A stretch of DNA of 64,000 nt from Legionella bozemanae (GCF_001648595.1 NZ_LBAW01000017.1:1-64000); one strand, 5' to 3'. Positions 36,858 to 47,583 are shown, numbered from the stretch's first letter. The notes: generated by a model from the sequence alone, not told the origin. A program made the numbers and translations.

Positions 36858-37886
36858 ATGCTTTTTATTACAAAAATGAATACATCCAATAAATTAAGAC
36901 TGGCTGCACATCTGCAAATTCAAGAGCAACTACGCCAAAGCACAGCTCACCGCTTTAATGAAATCAATAAAAAATATGCTGAATCAGCTTCTCTCTTAAA
37001 AGAAGAATTAAAAAAAATTATTCTCAAAAAATTATGTGCAACTCATCAATTAGCCATTATTTTAATCGATATACAAAATGACTTCGTATTGCATGGTTTT
37101 GCCTTATATGCCCCCGCTGGCGAAAATACATTGATCAGCAATATGGCATTACTTGATGCACTGATTGAACTTATTGCAAACTACCCTGAGCTTTGTCAGC
37201 AAATCGAGCTTATTACCACTCAGGATGCCCATGTTTTTGGACGAACCCAGGAGCATATTGATACACAAATTATGAAGCAAGGTTATGGACAAATACATAC
37301 GCAGAGAATCCTCAGAATTGAACACCATGAATTACAACAACTTAATCCAGAAAATGGACAATATGGGATCCATTGCCTATGCGGCACAATAGGGGCCGCC
37401 ATTTCCCAACCTATTGAGGAACGGCTGAAAATTCTGGAAGAAAAAATTTCGATTTACCGCTTTGCTAAAATTAATTTCTCTGCTCCTGAAGCTGGAATGA
37501 AACTTAAGGAAGGAATTGATTTAAGTGAGCCATGCTTTTTAAAAGAGATGAATAATATTTATGATGAATATGCCCTGTCTTTCCTCCAATTTTTCCGAAA
37601 TAAAGCGTATAACGAACTATTGATTGCCGGGATCTGCGGCAATATTTGTGTGCAACAAGCCGCCGAAGGTCTGGCAGGCGCAGGCGAAAAGGTAAGTGTA
37701 CTTGATCCCTGCGTGCATTACCTGATTATCCCCAACATGAGTTCTTATGATGAAGTATGGACAACCGTTCAAAAATCTTATGCTGCAAAAGGAATAAACT
37801 CGATTGCGCTCACTGATTTTCAATCAAATCCTGAATGGCAAAGTCAAAGAAAACGCCTCCATAATGAACACGCCTTCACTTTGTAG
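36858..37886 (+). CDS. Isochorismatase-fold (nicotinamidase-like) hydrolase
   Basis: This 342-residue protein has an N-terminal helical extension of about 65 residues, then the cysteine-hydrolase fold. Visible are the first Asp in ILIDIQNDF (about 74-80), TTQDAHVF (metal-site region), the GIHCLCGT loop, a candidate Lys in YRFAKINFS and the nucleophile region AGICGNICVQQAAEG (about 258-272). An insertion of about 40 residues before the nucleophile makes it much longer than nicotinamidases (about 210). An ATG at 36876 is an alternative start. Substrate unknown. Confidence 0.75.
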   Translation: MLFITKMNTSNKLRLAAHLQIQEQLRQSTAHRFNEINKKYAESASLLKEELKKIILKKLCATHQLAIILIDIQNDFVLHGFALYAPAGENTLISNMALLDALIELIANYPELCQQIELITTQDAHVFGRTQEHIDTQIMKQGYGQIHTQRILRIEHHELQQLNPENGQYGIHCLCGTIGAAISQPIEERLKILEEKISIYRFAKINFSAPEAGMKLKEGIDLSEPCFLKEMNNIYDEYALSFLQFFRNKAYNELLIAGICGNICVQQAAEGLAGAGEKVSVLDPCVHYLIIPNMSSYDEVWTTVQKSYAAKGINSIALTDFQSNPEWQSQRKRLHNEHAFTL

Positions 37887-37928
37887 TGACTCCTTCGTGC
37901 TGAGTGGAATACTGGGTCAGCTTGCAAT

Positions 37929-38777
37929 TTAAGCAAATAAATAATTAATACCTAAACGGACAATGTGGCCATCGAAACGTGAAGTCGTACTTACTGCATT
38001 AACAAATAAAGGTTTTCCTGCATCAGGGCCGTCATTAATCAGGCTGGTTAGGGGAGTAGCGTTACAGGTAAAAGAGCCTAAATCATAATACAAATACTCC
38101 AATTTTGTACTCCACTGCCCTTGAAATCTCCATTCTAAAGTGCCTCCTACAGTCCAACCATTCCGTGTTGAGGAAGAGCTTCCATCACTGGTAAATGTTC
38201 TCACTAAATTATTCGCAGTTCCAAGATAACTCTGGGTTAGATCAGTGTCTGAGCGAACCCCTCCATAAGCATAACCACCTGTTGCAGCTAAAAGTAGTGA
38301 GGAAGTAGCAAGCACCCCAAAACGCCCTCGTACTGTCCCTAAATAATCAATACTCTGATCCAGAAACAGATTCGAAGCAATTCTTGAAGTCCTAAAAGTA
38401 GGAATCGCAACGACTTGTTGTGAAGAAACCGTATCAATTTCAGGCGTTATACCTTGAATATCAGCTTCCACTCCCAAAACAAATTGATTCAAAGAGTATG
38501 AATATCCAATTTGTCCTCCACCGATAAAATTGTCATTATTTGCTGAGAAAGAAGATGTTGCGGCAGTTACTGACGTCGCAGCTGCTAATGCAGAAGTGGT
38601 AGCAGCAGAGGGTAAAGTACGAACCGTGGAAAGATCAGTATGATCCTTATTATGTGTATTTGAATAACCTCCATTAATTCCAACATAAAAACCGGTCCAA
38701 CCTGGAACAGGTGCTGCTGTTGACCAAGAACCAACCCCAAGCATACAGCTTATTAAAGAAAATTTAATAAAATTCAT
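37929..38777 (-). CDS. Outer membrane beta-barrel protein
   Basis: This is a 282-residue exported barrel with a signal peptide (1-22, ending STAA) and the opening TGFYVGINGGYS typical of OmpA-like/opacity-type 8-strand barrels. Alternating strands run to the C-terminal LGINYLFA with terminal aromatic-alanine. A Ser/Thr/Ala-rich loop follows the first strand. The role is probably a surface porin or adhesin-like barrel; no more specific family is evident. Confidence 0.82.
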   Translation of the reverse strand: MNFIKFSLISCMLGVGSWSTAAPVPGWTGFYVGINGGYSNTHNKDHTDLSTVRTLPSAATTSALAAATSVTAATSSFSANNDNFIGGGQIGYSYSLNQFVLGVEADIQGITPEIDTVSSQQVVAIPTFRTSRIASNLFLDQSIDYLGTVRGRFGVLATSSLLLAATGGYAYGGVRSDTDLTQSYLGTANNLVRTFTSDGSSSSTRNGWTVGGTLEWRFQGQWSTKLEYLYYDLGSFTCNATPLTSLINDGPDAGKPLFVNAVSTTSRFDGHIVRLGINYLFA

Positions 38778-38959
38778 AAAGATAACTTGAAAATTAATAT
38801 AATGAAAATTCTATCATGGAGTTTTTTCGCGATACAACCCATCTATTTAACTCATATTTATTACTCTCCTTTATTTTTTCCTTTTAAATTTTCTATAGGC
38901 TTCAAGCTTAATTCACTTTTACCGATATATTATTCAAGATGCTCAACAAAGAGGCTTAT

Positions 38960-39271
38960 ATGAATAAAATCGCGCAATTTAATATTGGAGATTTAGTGAT
39001 TCACAAAAACAGCCGCTACAGAGCAATCGTAGTGGATGTTGACCCTTTATTTCAGGCTTCCGGACGTTATAATCCACAAGCGCATAAACGTGAATTTGCT
39101 ACACGAAATCCTTGGTATCGCTTATTGATTGATGACAGTAGCCAAATCACCTATGTTGAAGAGTGCATGCTCATTGCGGACACAAGCCAAAGGCCAATTA
39201 ATAACCCACATATTCGCTTTTATTTAAAAGAAAAAGAAGGACATTACAGTAATGTAAGTCCTACCCATTAA
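38960..39271 (+). CDS. hspQ: Heat shock protein HspQ
   Basis: This 103-residue protein has the YccV/hemimethylated-DNA-binding fold. Recognisable blocks are FNIGDLVIH-NSRYRAIVVDVDP near the start, NPWYRLLID (about 56-64) and a C-terminal NPHIRFYL. In E. coli HspQ is a specificity factor for the Lon protease. ATG 38960 has AAGAGG just upstream; 38939 is in frame but lacks this spacing. Confidence 0.88.
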   Translation: MNKIAQFNIGDLVIHKNSRYRAIVVDVDPLFQASGRYNPQAHKREFATRNPWYRLLIDDSSQITYVEECMLIADTSQRPINNPHIRFYLKEKEGHYSNVSPTH

Positions 39272-39461
39272 ACACTAATTTCTGATGAATACATTCTGAA
39301 GCAACAAAGCGGGACTTGGGGCTCTGTCCCTTATTACCGCTGTACGCAAAAAAATAATAAGCCTATTATTTAAAATAATTTTTTACCGCTGTCATACGCA
39401 ACCGGCTCATATCCGCTTTGAGTTCTTAAAAATAGGCAGCATTTTAATCATGAGACAGTAT

Positions 39462-39656
39462 CTACGTGTTCCTTACAATTAAAACCAAGAGTGCAATAAA
39501 ACCAATCAAAACAAGAGCCAAAACCCCCATAGTAAAAAAACTTTTGTTCAAATTTTCTTTACTAAATTGCCCAGGATTTCCTTTGATTGCGCGGTACAAA
39601 ATGAAAATGATCAGCCCGGCACCCATAAGACCTAGAATTTGATATAAAGTTTCCAT
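39462..39656 (-). CDS. Small two-helix membrane protein
   Basis: This 64-residue protein has two hydrophobic helices (about 5-22 and 42-61) joined by a charged loop (AIKGNPGQFSKENLNKS). The family is not named with confidence. It lies 11 bp downstream of the flavin reductase gene on the same strand, so it is probably the last gene of ubiD-fre. Confidence 0.65.
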   Translation of the reverse strand: METLYQILGLMGAGLIIFILYRAIKGNPGQFSKENLNKSFFTMGVLALVLIGFIALLVLIVRNT

Positions 39657-39667
39657 AAAACTCTTCC

Positions 39668-40363
39668 TTATTTTGCTTCAAAACTAAATGCATCTGAAAA
39701 TAAATGGGCGGAGGAAACGCCGCTGTTTAATAATGCATCACGAGTGCTGTATACCATATCAAAAGGTCCACTAATAACTATTTGCCATTCACCAAGATCC
39801 TGTGGATGCTTGCTTAGTACAATAGAAGCGAGAGGGACAGTATTGTCTTCAGAAACCGAAGAAAAATATTTAAAATGGCTCACATGGGTCTGCCAACTTG
39901 TTACTTTTTCATCCATGTATAAGTCATTTTGCAAACGTGCGCCCCAAAATAATTCAAAATTCCGAGTGTCTGCAGTAGATAATAACTGTTCGATCATCGC
40001 TTTTACAGGTGCAAACCCTGTACCACCAGCAATAAATAATATAGGGCGTCGCGGATCCAAATGTTTAATGGAACATTCACCAAAAGGCAGGCAGATATTC
40101 ACAAAACCATATTTCTTGATATGGGCAAATAATCGCTGATTGTAGGGATTTTCCAAGCTATGGCGAATGTGAAGCTCATATTTATGAGATCCTAATGGCG
40201 CATTAGCAATAGAATAACTAAATGCTTCTTCACCAAAAAGAATTTGCAGATATTGTCCTGCTTGATAATCAATGTATTTTTCAGGAGTTAAAATCAAACG
40301 CATGATGCTGTCTGTCAAGGGTGAAATGTCTTCTACAAGCGCTTTAATTGTTTTTTTCTTCAT
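39668..40363 (-). CDS. fre: NAD(P)H-flavin reductase
   Basis: This 231-residue ferredoxin-reductase-fold enzyme produces reduced flavin. The FAD/FMN motif is FSYSIANAP (about 48-56), and the NAD(P) binding block is [15 protein letters not shown] (about 107-121). It has no iron-sulfur domain, as in E. coli Fre. The start overlaps the ubiD stop (ATGA), and the pairing makes sense because UbiD needs prenylated FMN made from reduced FMN. Confidence 0.92.
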   Translation of the reverse strand: MKKKTIKALVEDISPLTDSIMRLILTPEKYIDYQAGQYLQILFGEEAFSYSIANAPLGSHKYELHIRHSLENPYNQRLFAHIKKYGFVNICLPFGECSIKHLDPRRPILFIAGGTGFAPVKAMIEQLLSTADTRNFELFWGARLQNDLYMDEKVTSWQTHVSHFKYFSSVSEDNTVPLASIVLSKHPQDLGEWQIVISGPFDMVYSTRDALLNSGVSSAHLFSDAFSFEAK

Positions 40364-41829
40364 TCACCTAACCCCAGAGAAGACCAGTAACCACTGACTT
40401 TTTTTAGTATTTCTTCATCCATCACAATGGGCTCCCCCCATTCTCTTTGTGTCTCACCTGGCCATTTATTGGTTGCGTCCATTCCTATTTTTGAACCCAA
40501 ACCTGAAACAGGTGAAGCAAAATCCAGATAATCAATCGGTGTATTTTCCATCATGACGGTATCCCGTGCAGGATCCATACGTGTAGTCATTGCCCAAATC
40601 ACATCCTTCCAATTACGCGCATCAATGTCATCATCACAAACAATGACAAATTTGGTATACATAAACTGCCTTAAAAAAGACCAGACTGCCATCATAATTC
40701 GTTTCGCATGCCCAGGATACTGTTTCTTCATTGTGACTACAGCCAAACGATAAGAACATCCTTCTGGGGGCAAATAGAAATCAACAATTTCAGGGAATTG
40801 TTTTTGTAATAAGGGGATAAATACTTCATTTAACGCAACACCTAAAATAGCGGGCTCATCAGGAGGCCGACCAGTATAGGTACTATGATAAATGGGATTA
40901 TCTCGATGGGTGATACGTTCCACAGTAAACACTGGAAAAGATTGTACTTCATTATAATAGCCCGTATGATCCCCATAAGGTCCTTCGGGTGCTTCTACTC
41001 CAGGCTCTAAATAACCTTCTAAAATAATTTCCGCACTCGCTGGAACATGCAGCTCGTGCCCAATACATCGCGTCAGACGCGTGCGTTGGCCGCGTAATAA
41101 TCCAGCAAAAGCATATTCAGACAAAGTATCCGGGACAGGGGTCACCGCAGCAAGGATAGTTGCAGGATCCGCACCTAATGTCACTGCAACTGGAAAACGT
41201 TCGCCGGGATAAGCTTTTTGCCATGCCTGATAGTCCAATGCTCCTCCACGATGGGATAACCAACGCATGATTAATTGATTTTTATTTAATACTTGCTGCC
41301 GGTAAATTCCCATGTTTTCACGTGGTTGATGAGGCCCTTTAGTGGTTACAAGCCCCCAGGTTATTAATGGCGCAGCATCTTTAGGCCAGCAGGTTTGAAT
41401 GGGTAAAGAATTCAGATCTACCTCATCTTTTTCCCAAACATGAGTTTGGCATTCTGCACCGCTTACATATTTTGGTGCCATATTTAATGCTTGTTTTAAC
41501 AAAGGGAGCTTATTAAATGCATCTTTGAATCCTTTGGGTGGATCAGGTTCCTTTAAAGCAGCCAATAATTTGCCCACCTCTCTCAATGCACCGATGTTTT
41601 CTTCACCCATTCCCATAGCCACACGTTCAACGGTACCAAACAAATTGGTCAGAACCGGCATTTGATGATTTGGAGTATTGATAAAGAGAAGAGCAGGGCC
41701 GCCTGAACGTAACACCCGATCACTGACTGCTGTCATTTCAAGATAAGGCGATACGGGATAAGATATACGTTTTAATAAATCACGTGATTCCAATTGTGCA
41801 ATAAAATCTCTTAGATCAGAGTATTTCAT
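40360..41829 (-). CDS. ubiD: 3-octaprenyl-4-hydroxybenzoate carboxy-lyase
   Basis: This 489-residue prenylated-FMN-dependent decarboxylase acts in ubiquinone synthesis. The family blocks GGPALLF (about 40), [31 protein letters not shown] (about 275) and [14 protein letters not shown] (about 405) are all present. The ATG at 41829 follows AGGGGATTATTA. The longer frame from 41877 runs into a dispersed repeat. Confidence 0.96.
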   Translation of the reverse strand: MKYSDLRDFIAQLESRDLLKRISYPVSPYLEMTAVSDRVLRSGGPALLFINTPNHQMPVLTNLFGTVERVAMGMGEENIGALREVGKLLAALKEPDPPKGFKDAFNKLPLLKQALNMAPKYVSGAECQTHVWEKDEVDLNSLPIQTCWPKDAAPLITWGLVTTKGPHQPRENMGIYRQQVLNKNQLIMRWLSHRGGALDYQAWQKAYPGERFPVAVTLGADPATILAAVTPVPDTLSEYAFAGLLRGQRTRLTRCIGHELHVPASAEIILEGYLEPGVEAPEGPYGDHTGYYNEVQSFPVFTVERITHRDNPIYHSTYTGRPPDEPAILGVALNEVFIPLLQKQFPEIVDFYLPPEGCSYRLAVVTMKKQYPGHAKRIMMAVWSFLRQFMYTKFVIVCDDDIDARNWKDVIWAMTTRMDPARDTVMMENTPIDYLDFASPVSGLGSKIGMDATNKWPGETQREWGEPIVMDEEILKKVSGYWSSLGLGE

Positions 41830-41844
41830 TAATAATCCCCTAGA

Positions 41845-42054
41845 GTAGCCTGGGTGAAGGCACAGACGCCTTGCCAATTAAGTTCAGTTTATGTCTCCAT
41901 AAAATTGTCATCCCCGCGGGCGGGGATCCAACTTTTATCGAATACCGAAGCCAATTTAGGGATAGATTCCCGCCTACGCGGGAATGACAAAGTTCCTAAA
42001 CTTAATGGCAGTGAGCACAGCCTAACCCGGGCTCGCATCAATTTTCCCAGGCTG
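41845..42054. repeat. Family-D element with a nested family-C element
   Basis: Family-D arms (GTAGCCTGGGTGAAGGC at the left, AACCCGGGCTCGCATC with TTCCCAGGCTG at the right) are separated by a family-C palindrome at 41907-41989 (GTCATCCCCGCGGGCGGGGA ... GATTCCCGCCTACGCGGGAA). This looks like insertion of C into D between ubiD and rho. Confidence 0.75.
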
Positions 42055-42080
42055 TATTTAAGACAGTTAGAATACTTAAA

Positions 42081-43343
42081 TTACTCTTGACGTTTCATTG
42101 CATCAAAGAATTCGGCATTGGTTTTATGATTCTTCATGCGCTCAAGCAAGAACTCAATTGCATCGCACTCATCCATAGATTGCAGGATTTTGCGCAATAT
42201 CCAAGTACGTTGGAGATCCTCTGGGCTCAATAACAGATCTTCACGACGTGTACCAGAACGATTAATATTAATCGCAGGGAAGACACGACGCTCAGCGATA
42301 TTACGACTCAAGTGGATTTCCATATTACCTGTTCCCTTAAATTCTTCGTAAATCACTTCATCCATTTTAGAACCGGTGTCTACCAGAGCTGTAGCGATAA
42401 TCGTCAAGCTGCCGCCTTCCTCGATATTTCGTGCAGCACCATACAGACGCTTAGGTCTTTGCAATGCATTGGCATCAACACCACCGGTCAGTACTTTACC
42501 TGATGAAGGAATCACTGTGTTGTAAGCTCGCGCCAAGCGAGTAATCGAGTCAAGTAAAATCACTACATCACGTTTGTGTTCCACCAAACGCTTGGCTTTT
42601 TCGATCACCATTTCAGCAACTTGAACGTGGCGGTTTGCAGGTTCATCAAAAGTACTGGCAACCACCTCTCCTTTTACAGAGCGTTGCATTTCAGTTACTT
42701 CTTCAGGACGCTCATCAATTAATAATACAATGAGATAACATTCGGGATAATTTTTTTCTATAGAACGTGCGATATTTTGCAGCATTAATGTTTTACCCGC
42801 TTTGGGAGGGGAAACAATCAAACCACGTTGTCCTCGACCAAAAGGAGCACACAAATCAACTACCCGCGCGGTTAAATCTTCGGTACTGCCATTTCCTTGC
42901 TCCATAACCAAGCGCTCTGTAGCAAATAAAGGAGTAAGGTTTTCAAATAAAATTTTCCGTTTGGCACTATCAGGTGAATCATAATTGATTTCATCAACTT
43001 TCAACAAAGCAAAATAACGTTCACTGTCTTTAGGAGGACGAATTTTTCCTGAAATAGTATCACCAGAACGCAAACCGAAACGTCTGATTTGGCTAGGTGA
43101 CACATAAATATCATCAGGGCCTGCCAAATAAGAGCCATCGGCAGAACGCAAGAAACCAAAACCATCAGTCAGGACTTCTAAAACACCATCACCGTGAATG
43201 TCTTCACCTTTTAAGGCGTGCGCTTTAAGAATGGCAAAAATAATTTCTTGTTTGCGCATACGGGAAGGGTTCTCGACACCAATCTCTTGTGCGATGTTAA
43301 AAAGATCGGCAATAGGCAATTGCTTAAGTTCACTAAGATTCAT
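42081..43343 (-). CDS. rho: Transcription termination factor Rho
   Basis: This 420-residue RNA helicase has the N-terminal SAP-like domain, an RNA-binding cold-shock-like domain with DGFGFLRS (about 62-69), Walker A SPPKAGKT (about 177-184), Walker B VVILLDS and the Q/R loops ([19 protein letters not shown]). Length and order are as in E. coli. ATG at 43343 is the family start. It is monocistronic between two repeat or AT-rich gaps, downstream of trxA. Confidence 0.97.
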   Translation of the reverse strand: MNLSELKQLPIADLFNIAQEIGVENPSRMRKQEIIFAILKAHALKGEDIHGDGVLEVLTDGFGFLRSADGSYLAGPDDIYVSPSQIRRFGLRSGDTISGKIRPPKDSERYFALLKVDEINYDSPDSAKRKILFENLTPLFATERLVMEQGNGSTEDLTARVVDLCAPFGRGQRGLIVSPPKAGKTLMLQNIARSIEKNYPECYLIVLLIDERPEEVTEMQRSVKGEVVASTFDEPANRHVQVAEMVIEKAKRLVEHKRDVVILLDSITRLARAYNTVIPSSGKVLTGGVDANALQRPKRLYGAARNIEEGGSLTIIATALVDTGSKMDEVIYEEFKGTGNMEIHLSRNIAERRVFPAININRSGTRREDLLLSPEDLQRTWILRKILQSMDECDAIEFLLERMKNHKTNAEFFDAMKRQE

Positions 43344-43517
43344 ACTTCTCACTTGATTTGTTGATTAATTGAATTGGATATCCGGGAAAAATATTATTAA
43401 GAATGCAGCTAAGGATTCTGCTGCCTATGTGACATATTTACATTATATCACATATTGCAGACAGGCTATCACAGCTTTACTAAAAGATACAACATTTTTA
43501 TGTAGAAAAATAAAAAA

Positions 43518-43844
43518 TTAAACGTGACTCTCAACAAAAGCACTTAATTGAGATTTTGAAAGCAAACCCATTTTAACTGCTTCGACTTGGCCGTTTTTAA
43601 ATAAAATCAATGTAGGAATACTCATCACCCCAAACTTTGCAGGGGCTTGTGGATGCTCATCGATATTAATTTTGGCAAAAGTTACTTGCTCACCATGAGT
43701 AGCAGCTACTTCTTCCAATATAGGTGTCAATGCACGACATGGACCACACCATTCAGCCCAAAAGTCAACTAATACAGGCTTATTTGCATTGATTACATCT
43801 TGTTCAAAGCTTGCATCTGTTATCGTTTTAATAAGATCACTCAT
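43518..43844 (-). CDS. trxA: Thioredoxin
   Basis: This is a 108-residue cytoplasmic thiol-disulfide reductant with the active site WCGPC (Cys33, Cys36), the cis-proline loop SIPTL and Asp27 in LVDFWA. It precedes rho on the same strand, the common trxA-rho arrangement of gammaproteobacteria. Confidence 0.97.
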   Translation of the reverse strand: MSDLIKTITDASFEQDVINANKPVLVDFWAEWCGPCRALTPILEEVAATHGEQVTFAKINIDEHPQAPAKFGVMSIPTLILFKNGQVEAVKMGLLSKSQLSAFVESHV

Positions 43845-44043
43845 GTATCAACCTCGGTTGTTTAAAATTCGTTAATTGCCAAACTCACTTTGCATTCCAA
43901 AATACCTATTTGGCATAGCTTGAATGAAAAATCCTCTGAAAACGCACGCCATACTTATTCAGTCAAAAGGCTGCTCATTCAAGCTGCACTCAAATCCACT
44001 GCCCTTAGATTTTTGCATTAAGAGAAACTGGCTGCAACTCCTA

Positions 44044-44772
44044 TTATAGATCACCCCCCACTGCTTGCAACAGACTCAATGCAGTAATTGCAGCTGTTTC
44101 GGTGCGTAAAACTCTTGGACCTAGGGATAAAGGCTGAAATCCATACTTGCTAGCAAATTGAACTTCACAGTCACTAAACCCTCCTTCAGGTCCGATAAGC
44201 AGAGCAATTGTAGAGGGGCCAATTGTGTAATCTTTCCAGTTTTTATGCTCGCCTGGATGCAAAATTAATTTTAATTGAGCCTGAGTCTCACCGACATAAT
44301 GTTCTAGGGTAACAGAAGGGTGGACTATGGGGACTGTATTACGACCCGATTGTTCGCACGCGGCAATGACAATTGCCTGCCATTGAAGAAGTTTTTTTGT
44401 CATTCGTTCCTTATCTAACTTCACAACACAACGCTCCGTAATAATGGGGGTAATACTGGTAACACCAAGCTCAACTGCCTTTTGCATTACAAACTCCATG
44501 CGCTCTCCCTTAGAAATAGCCTGTGCCAAGTGGATAGCTAATGGCGACTCACGACTTACAGCTTTTATTGAGCCTATGACTACAGTAACCTGTTTTTTCT
44601 TCACGGCTTCTATTGTTGCATCAAACTCACGATCATCACCACAAAATAAAGTAATATGCTCACCAACCTGCATGCGCAAAACAACACCGACATGCTGACT
44701 CGCTTCCGGGGACAATTCTAAAAGTTGACCTGTATGGTAGTTTCCAGGTTGATAAATGCGTACTGCTCTCAT
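44044..44772 (-). CDS. rsmE: 16S rRNA m3U1498 methyltransferase
   Basis: This 242-residue SPOUT-fold enzyme methylates U1498 of 16S rRNA. It has an N-terminal PUA-like part (QHVGVVLRMQVGEHI) and the knotted C-terminal domain with MQKAVELGV, LIGPEGGFS (about 196-204) and LGPRVLRTETA (about 218-228). No neighbouring gene shares its operon clearly. Confidence 0.95.
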   Translation of the reverse strand: MRAVRIYQPGNYHTGQLLELSPEASQHVGVVLRMQVGEHITLFCGDDREFDATIEAVKKKQVTVVIGSIKAVSRESPLAIHLAQAISKGERMEFVMQKAVELGVTSITPIITERCVVKLDKERMTKKLLQWQAIVIAACEQSGRNTVPIVHPSVTLEHYVGETQAQLKLILHPGEHKNWKDYTIGPSTIALLIGPEGGFSDCEVQFASKYGFQPLSLGPRVLRTETAAITALSLLQAVGGDL

Positions 44773-44833
44773 GTGTTTTTGACCTATAACGTAGTGAGGC
44801 TACGTTAAATAAAATGGTTCTTGAACTTACTCG

Positions 44834-44896
44834 CTACGTTCCGCGGCTTGTCCGCGGAATCCAGAAATAATATCTCGGACAAGCCGCGAGACGTAG
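44834..44896. repeat. Family-A palindrome
   Basis: This 63-bp copy has arms CTACGTTCCGCGGCTTGTCC and GGACAAGCCGCGAGACGTAG flanking a short AT-rich loop. Confidence 0.85.
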
Positions 44897-45035
44897 GGCG
44901 CATTGCTTTAACTAATGGTAGTGTAACCCTCATGGAGTGCGGCGAAGCTGCATTCAACTACCTCTTTGTACTTGCCCAATACTATAACAAAAATTACTTA
45001 TTTTTACCCTATGTGGTAGAATTTTTTATTTCACT

Positions 45036-45177
45036 AGGGTCTTGTTTACAATGCGCTAGCTTGAGTCAAATGCTGCGATTTTAGAGCACTGAAACGGAGC
45101 ATACACAAAGTATGTGAGTATCGGAGCGCAGGAAATCGCAGCATTTTGGCCAAGGGAGTAGAATTGTAAACAGAGCC
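45036..45177. mobile_element. MITE-like element, copy 2 (142 bp)
   Basis: The terminal inverted repeats are GGGTCTTGTTTACAAT and, from the other end, GGCTCTGTTTACAAT. The element is flanked by TA on both sides (45034-45035, 45178-45179). The interior holds a further palindrome (CTGCGATTTT / GAAATCGCAG). In reverse orientation it aligns with copy 1 along nearly its whole length. Confidence 0.8.
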
Positions 45178-45203
45178 TAAACACTGTAAGGAAATTAAAA
45201 ATA

Positions 45204-46595
45204 ATGAGCAAAACACGTATTGAATCTGACAGCATGGGTGAAATCGCTGTCCCTGCTGATAGGTATTGGGGTGCACAAACCGAGCGATCGCTACATCACT
45301 TTAATATAGGCAAGGACATTATGCCGCGTGAAGTCACCCACGCTTTCGGTATCTTGAAAAAGGCTGCTGCCTTAACAAACCTAGACTTGGGTAAATTACC
45401 GAAGGATAAGGCAGATTTAATCATTCAAGCGGCTGACGAAGTCAGCAAGGGAATGTTGGACGATCATTTTCCTTTACATGTATGGCAAACCGGAAGCGGC
45501 ACTCAATCCAACATGAATGCCAATGAAGTCATTTCAAATCGTGCTATTGAATTAGCCGGTGGAACCATGGGAAGTAAATCACCTATTCACCCTAATGATC
45601 ATGTGAATATGTCCCAGTCTTCGAATGATACATTCCCTACTGCTATGCATATTGCAGCAGCAATTGCCTTCAATAATAAACTAATCCCTGCAGTAAAGAG
45701 CTTACGCGCTGCCCTAGCTGTTAAAATGGCGGCATTCAAAGATATCGTTAAAATAGGGCGGACTCATTTACAAGATGCTGTACCGCTCACCTTAGGTCAG
45801 GAATTTTCCGGCTATGTTGCCCAGCTTGATGCCTGTATCCGTCGACTTGAGGATGCCTTACCCGAATTATATGAATTGGCAGCGGGAGGAACTGCTGTAG
45901 GAACTGGGTTAAATACTCATCCCCAATTTGCAACCAAAGTAGCAGAACACATCGCCCATATCACTCAATTGCCATTTATTACTGCAAATAATAAATTTGC
46001 TGCCCTGGCCTCCCACGAAGCTTTAGTTAATGCCCACAGTGCCATGAAAGCACTGGCGTGTGCCTTAATGAAGATTGCAAATGACATTCGATGGTTAGCT
46101 TCGGGGCCACGCTGTGGCATTGGTGAGTTAATCATTCCAGAAAATGAACCCGGGTCGTCCATCATGCCAGGAAAAGTCAATCCAACTCAATGTGAAGCGA
46201 TGACTATGGTTTGTGCCCAGGTTCTGGGGAATGATGCAACTGTAGGAATAGCCGACAGCCAAGGTAATTTTGAGCTGAATGTGTTTAAACCGGTGATTAT
46301 TTTGAATGTACTGCATTCGCTTAATTTACTGACAGACACCTGCAGATCATTCCAGGAATTTTGCGCAGAAGGAATCGAGGCCAATCATAAAGTTATTGAC
46401 TACTATCTACATCACTCCTTAATGCTGGTCACCGCCCTCAATCAACATATAGGCTATGACAAAGCAGCTAAAATTGCCAAAACAGCCCATCAAGACAATT
46501 CTTCCTTGCAGGAGGCAGCAGTCAAACTTGGCTTTTTAACCGCAGAACGCTTTGCAGAACTGGTAAGACCAGAAGAGATGATTGGACCACAATAG
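45204..46595 (+). CDS. fumC: Fumarate hydratase class II
   Basis: This 463-residue oxygen-stable TCA-cycle enzyme interconverts fumarate and malate. The superfamily signature [11 protein letters not shown] (about 318-328), the [10 protein letters not shown] block (about 97-106) and the [14 protein letters not shown] block (about 129-142) are intact. A MITE-like element ends 26 bp upstream, and AAGGAAAT precedes the start. Two weak hairpins follow the stop, at about 46616 and 46657, neither with a strong U-run. Confidence 0.96.
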   Translation: MSKTRIESDSMGEIAVPADRYWGAQTERSLHHFNIGKDIMPREVTHAFGILKKAAALTNLDLGKLPKDKADLIIQAADEVSKGMLDDHFPLHVWQTGSGTQSNMNANEVISNRAIELAGGTMGSKSPIHPNDHVNMSQSSNDTFPTAMHIAAAIAFNNKLIPAVKSLRAALAVKMAAFKDIVKIGRTHLQDAVPLTLGQEFSGYVAQLDACIRRLEDALPELYELAAGGTAVGTGLNTHPQFATKVAEHIAHITQLPFITANNKFAALASHEALVNAHSAMKALACALMKIANDIRWLASGPRCGIGELIIPENEPGSSIMPGKVNPTQCEAMTMVCAQVLGNDATVGIADSQGNFELNVFKPVIILNVLHSLNLLTDTCRSFQEFCAEGIEANHKVIDYYLHHSLMLVTALNQHIGYDKAAKIAKTAHQDNSSLQEAAVKLGFLTAERFAELVRPEEMIGPQ

Positions 46596-46790
46596 GAAAA
46601 TTTCTTGAAAAACTATGCTGTTTTATTGCATAGTGGGTCCTGTTAATTTAAAAGTATGCTCTCTCGTATAGAGAGAGTTACTAAATTGAATCAATTTAAC
46701 TCATTTGGGAGCAAAACTGGATTTTTGCTTTTTATAAAATAATGCAAGGACGAACATCTTAAAAAGCTTATAGGAAAATAAGGTTCACGT

Positions 46791-47042
46791 ATGAAGCAAA
46801 AAATAATTATTCATTTGGCACAAAAATCTGAAACAACGGATCATAAAAACGCAAGAACATCGCATCAACGCCTCGAAAAAGCAAGTAATAAAAAAATGAG
46901 TTTTTTTGGGGATCGTGCTTCCAGACAATTTGTGAGGGATGAAATGATTAAAGACGGGCTGGATTTAATGCAAGTAAAAATAGAAATGGAAGAAGTTCAT
47001 AAAGCCAGGGAAGATGAAACAAAAAATTTTACTCCCTGGTAA
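46791..47042 (+). CDS. Small hydrophilic orphan protein (83 aa)
   Basis: This 83-residue, highly charged protein has Lys/Arg-rich N-terminal and Glu-rich C-terminal halves and no signal peptide. No family is recognised. The ATG is preceded by AAGG at about 8 bases. The composition suggests a helical, perhaps nucleic-acid- or protein-binding peptide, but there is no motif to confirm this. Confidence 0.5.
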   Translation: MKQKIIIHLAQKSETTDHKNARTSHQRLEKASNKKMSFFGDRASRQFVRDEMIKDGLDLMQVKIEMEEVHKAREDETKNFTPW

Positions 47043-47193
47043 TTCTGTAGTATGCGGGGGTTGAGTCCTGCTCCCCCCAATTCTACTGAAGCATTAATAA
47101 ATACTTCGTACATTGAACCCATTAGTACATGAAAAAGCGACGACATTGCTTTCCCACATTTGCAGCAGGAAAGCCAATTCAGATACTAAAAAA

Positions 47194-47442
47194 TTATTGT
47201 ATTACTGGGATTTGGGGTGCACTATTGCGTTTAGGCCCAGGAGTTGATCTTTGAGTAGGATCTTTTGAGGCATAGGTCTTTTGCGCTTTAGCTTTAGACT
47301 TATTTGTTGCTTGTTGTTGACCCTGAGTATTTATTTTCTCATAGCCCTGGGTATTTTGTTCTGAACGTTGCATGTCCATGCATGCACCCAATCCTAAGGA
47401 TAAAGCAATACCAAAAACCAACTTAAGTGATTTTAGTTTCAT
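47194..47442 (-). CDS. Small putative lipoprotein (82 aa)
   Basis: The N-terminus has a lysine-rich start, hydrophobic core and LGAC lipobox (Cys21), followed by a low-complexity tail rich in Gln, Thr, Lys and Ser. This points to a short exported lipoprotein with an unstructured tail. No family is recognised. It is divergent from the cystathionine beta-synthase-like gene. Confidence 0.6.
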   Translation of the reverse strand: MKLKSLKLVFGIALSLGLGACMDMQRSEQNTQGYEKINTQGQQQATNKSKAKAQKTYASKDPTQRSTPGPKRNSAPQIPVIQ

Positions 47443-47583
47443 ATTTAGCTCCCTGCTTTGTTAGTTCAAAAGATAAATATAAATTAAAAAATTTAAAATC
47501 ACCACCCAAATTCACTAAGAATTTTTTTTTCACCTAAAAAAACATATAATCAAATCAAACCACTCTTCAATAAAGGACTTATT

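Larger units (their letters stand above)
44773..45203. other. Repeat-filled gap between rsmE and fumC
   Basis: This divergent intergenic region of 431 bp contains a family-A palindrome (44834-44896) and MITE copy 2 (45036-45177), which ends 26 bp before fumC. The fumC ribosome site AAGGAAAT lies outside the MITE; the fumC promoter may be in or displaced by it. Small frames across this stretch are repeat-derived. Confidence 0.65.

Noticed and set aside
44821..45276. Small frames on both strands upstream of fumC
   Set aside because: They translate a family-A palindrome and MITE copy 2.
46616..46680. Terminator after fumC
   Set aside because: Two short hairpins (ACTATGC/GCATAGT and CTCTCT/AGAGAG) are present, but neither is followed by a U-run.
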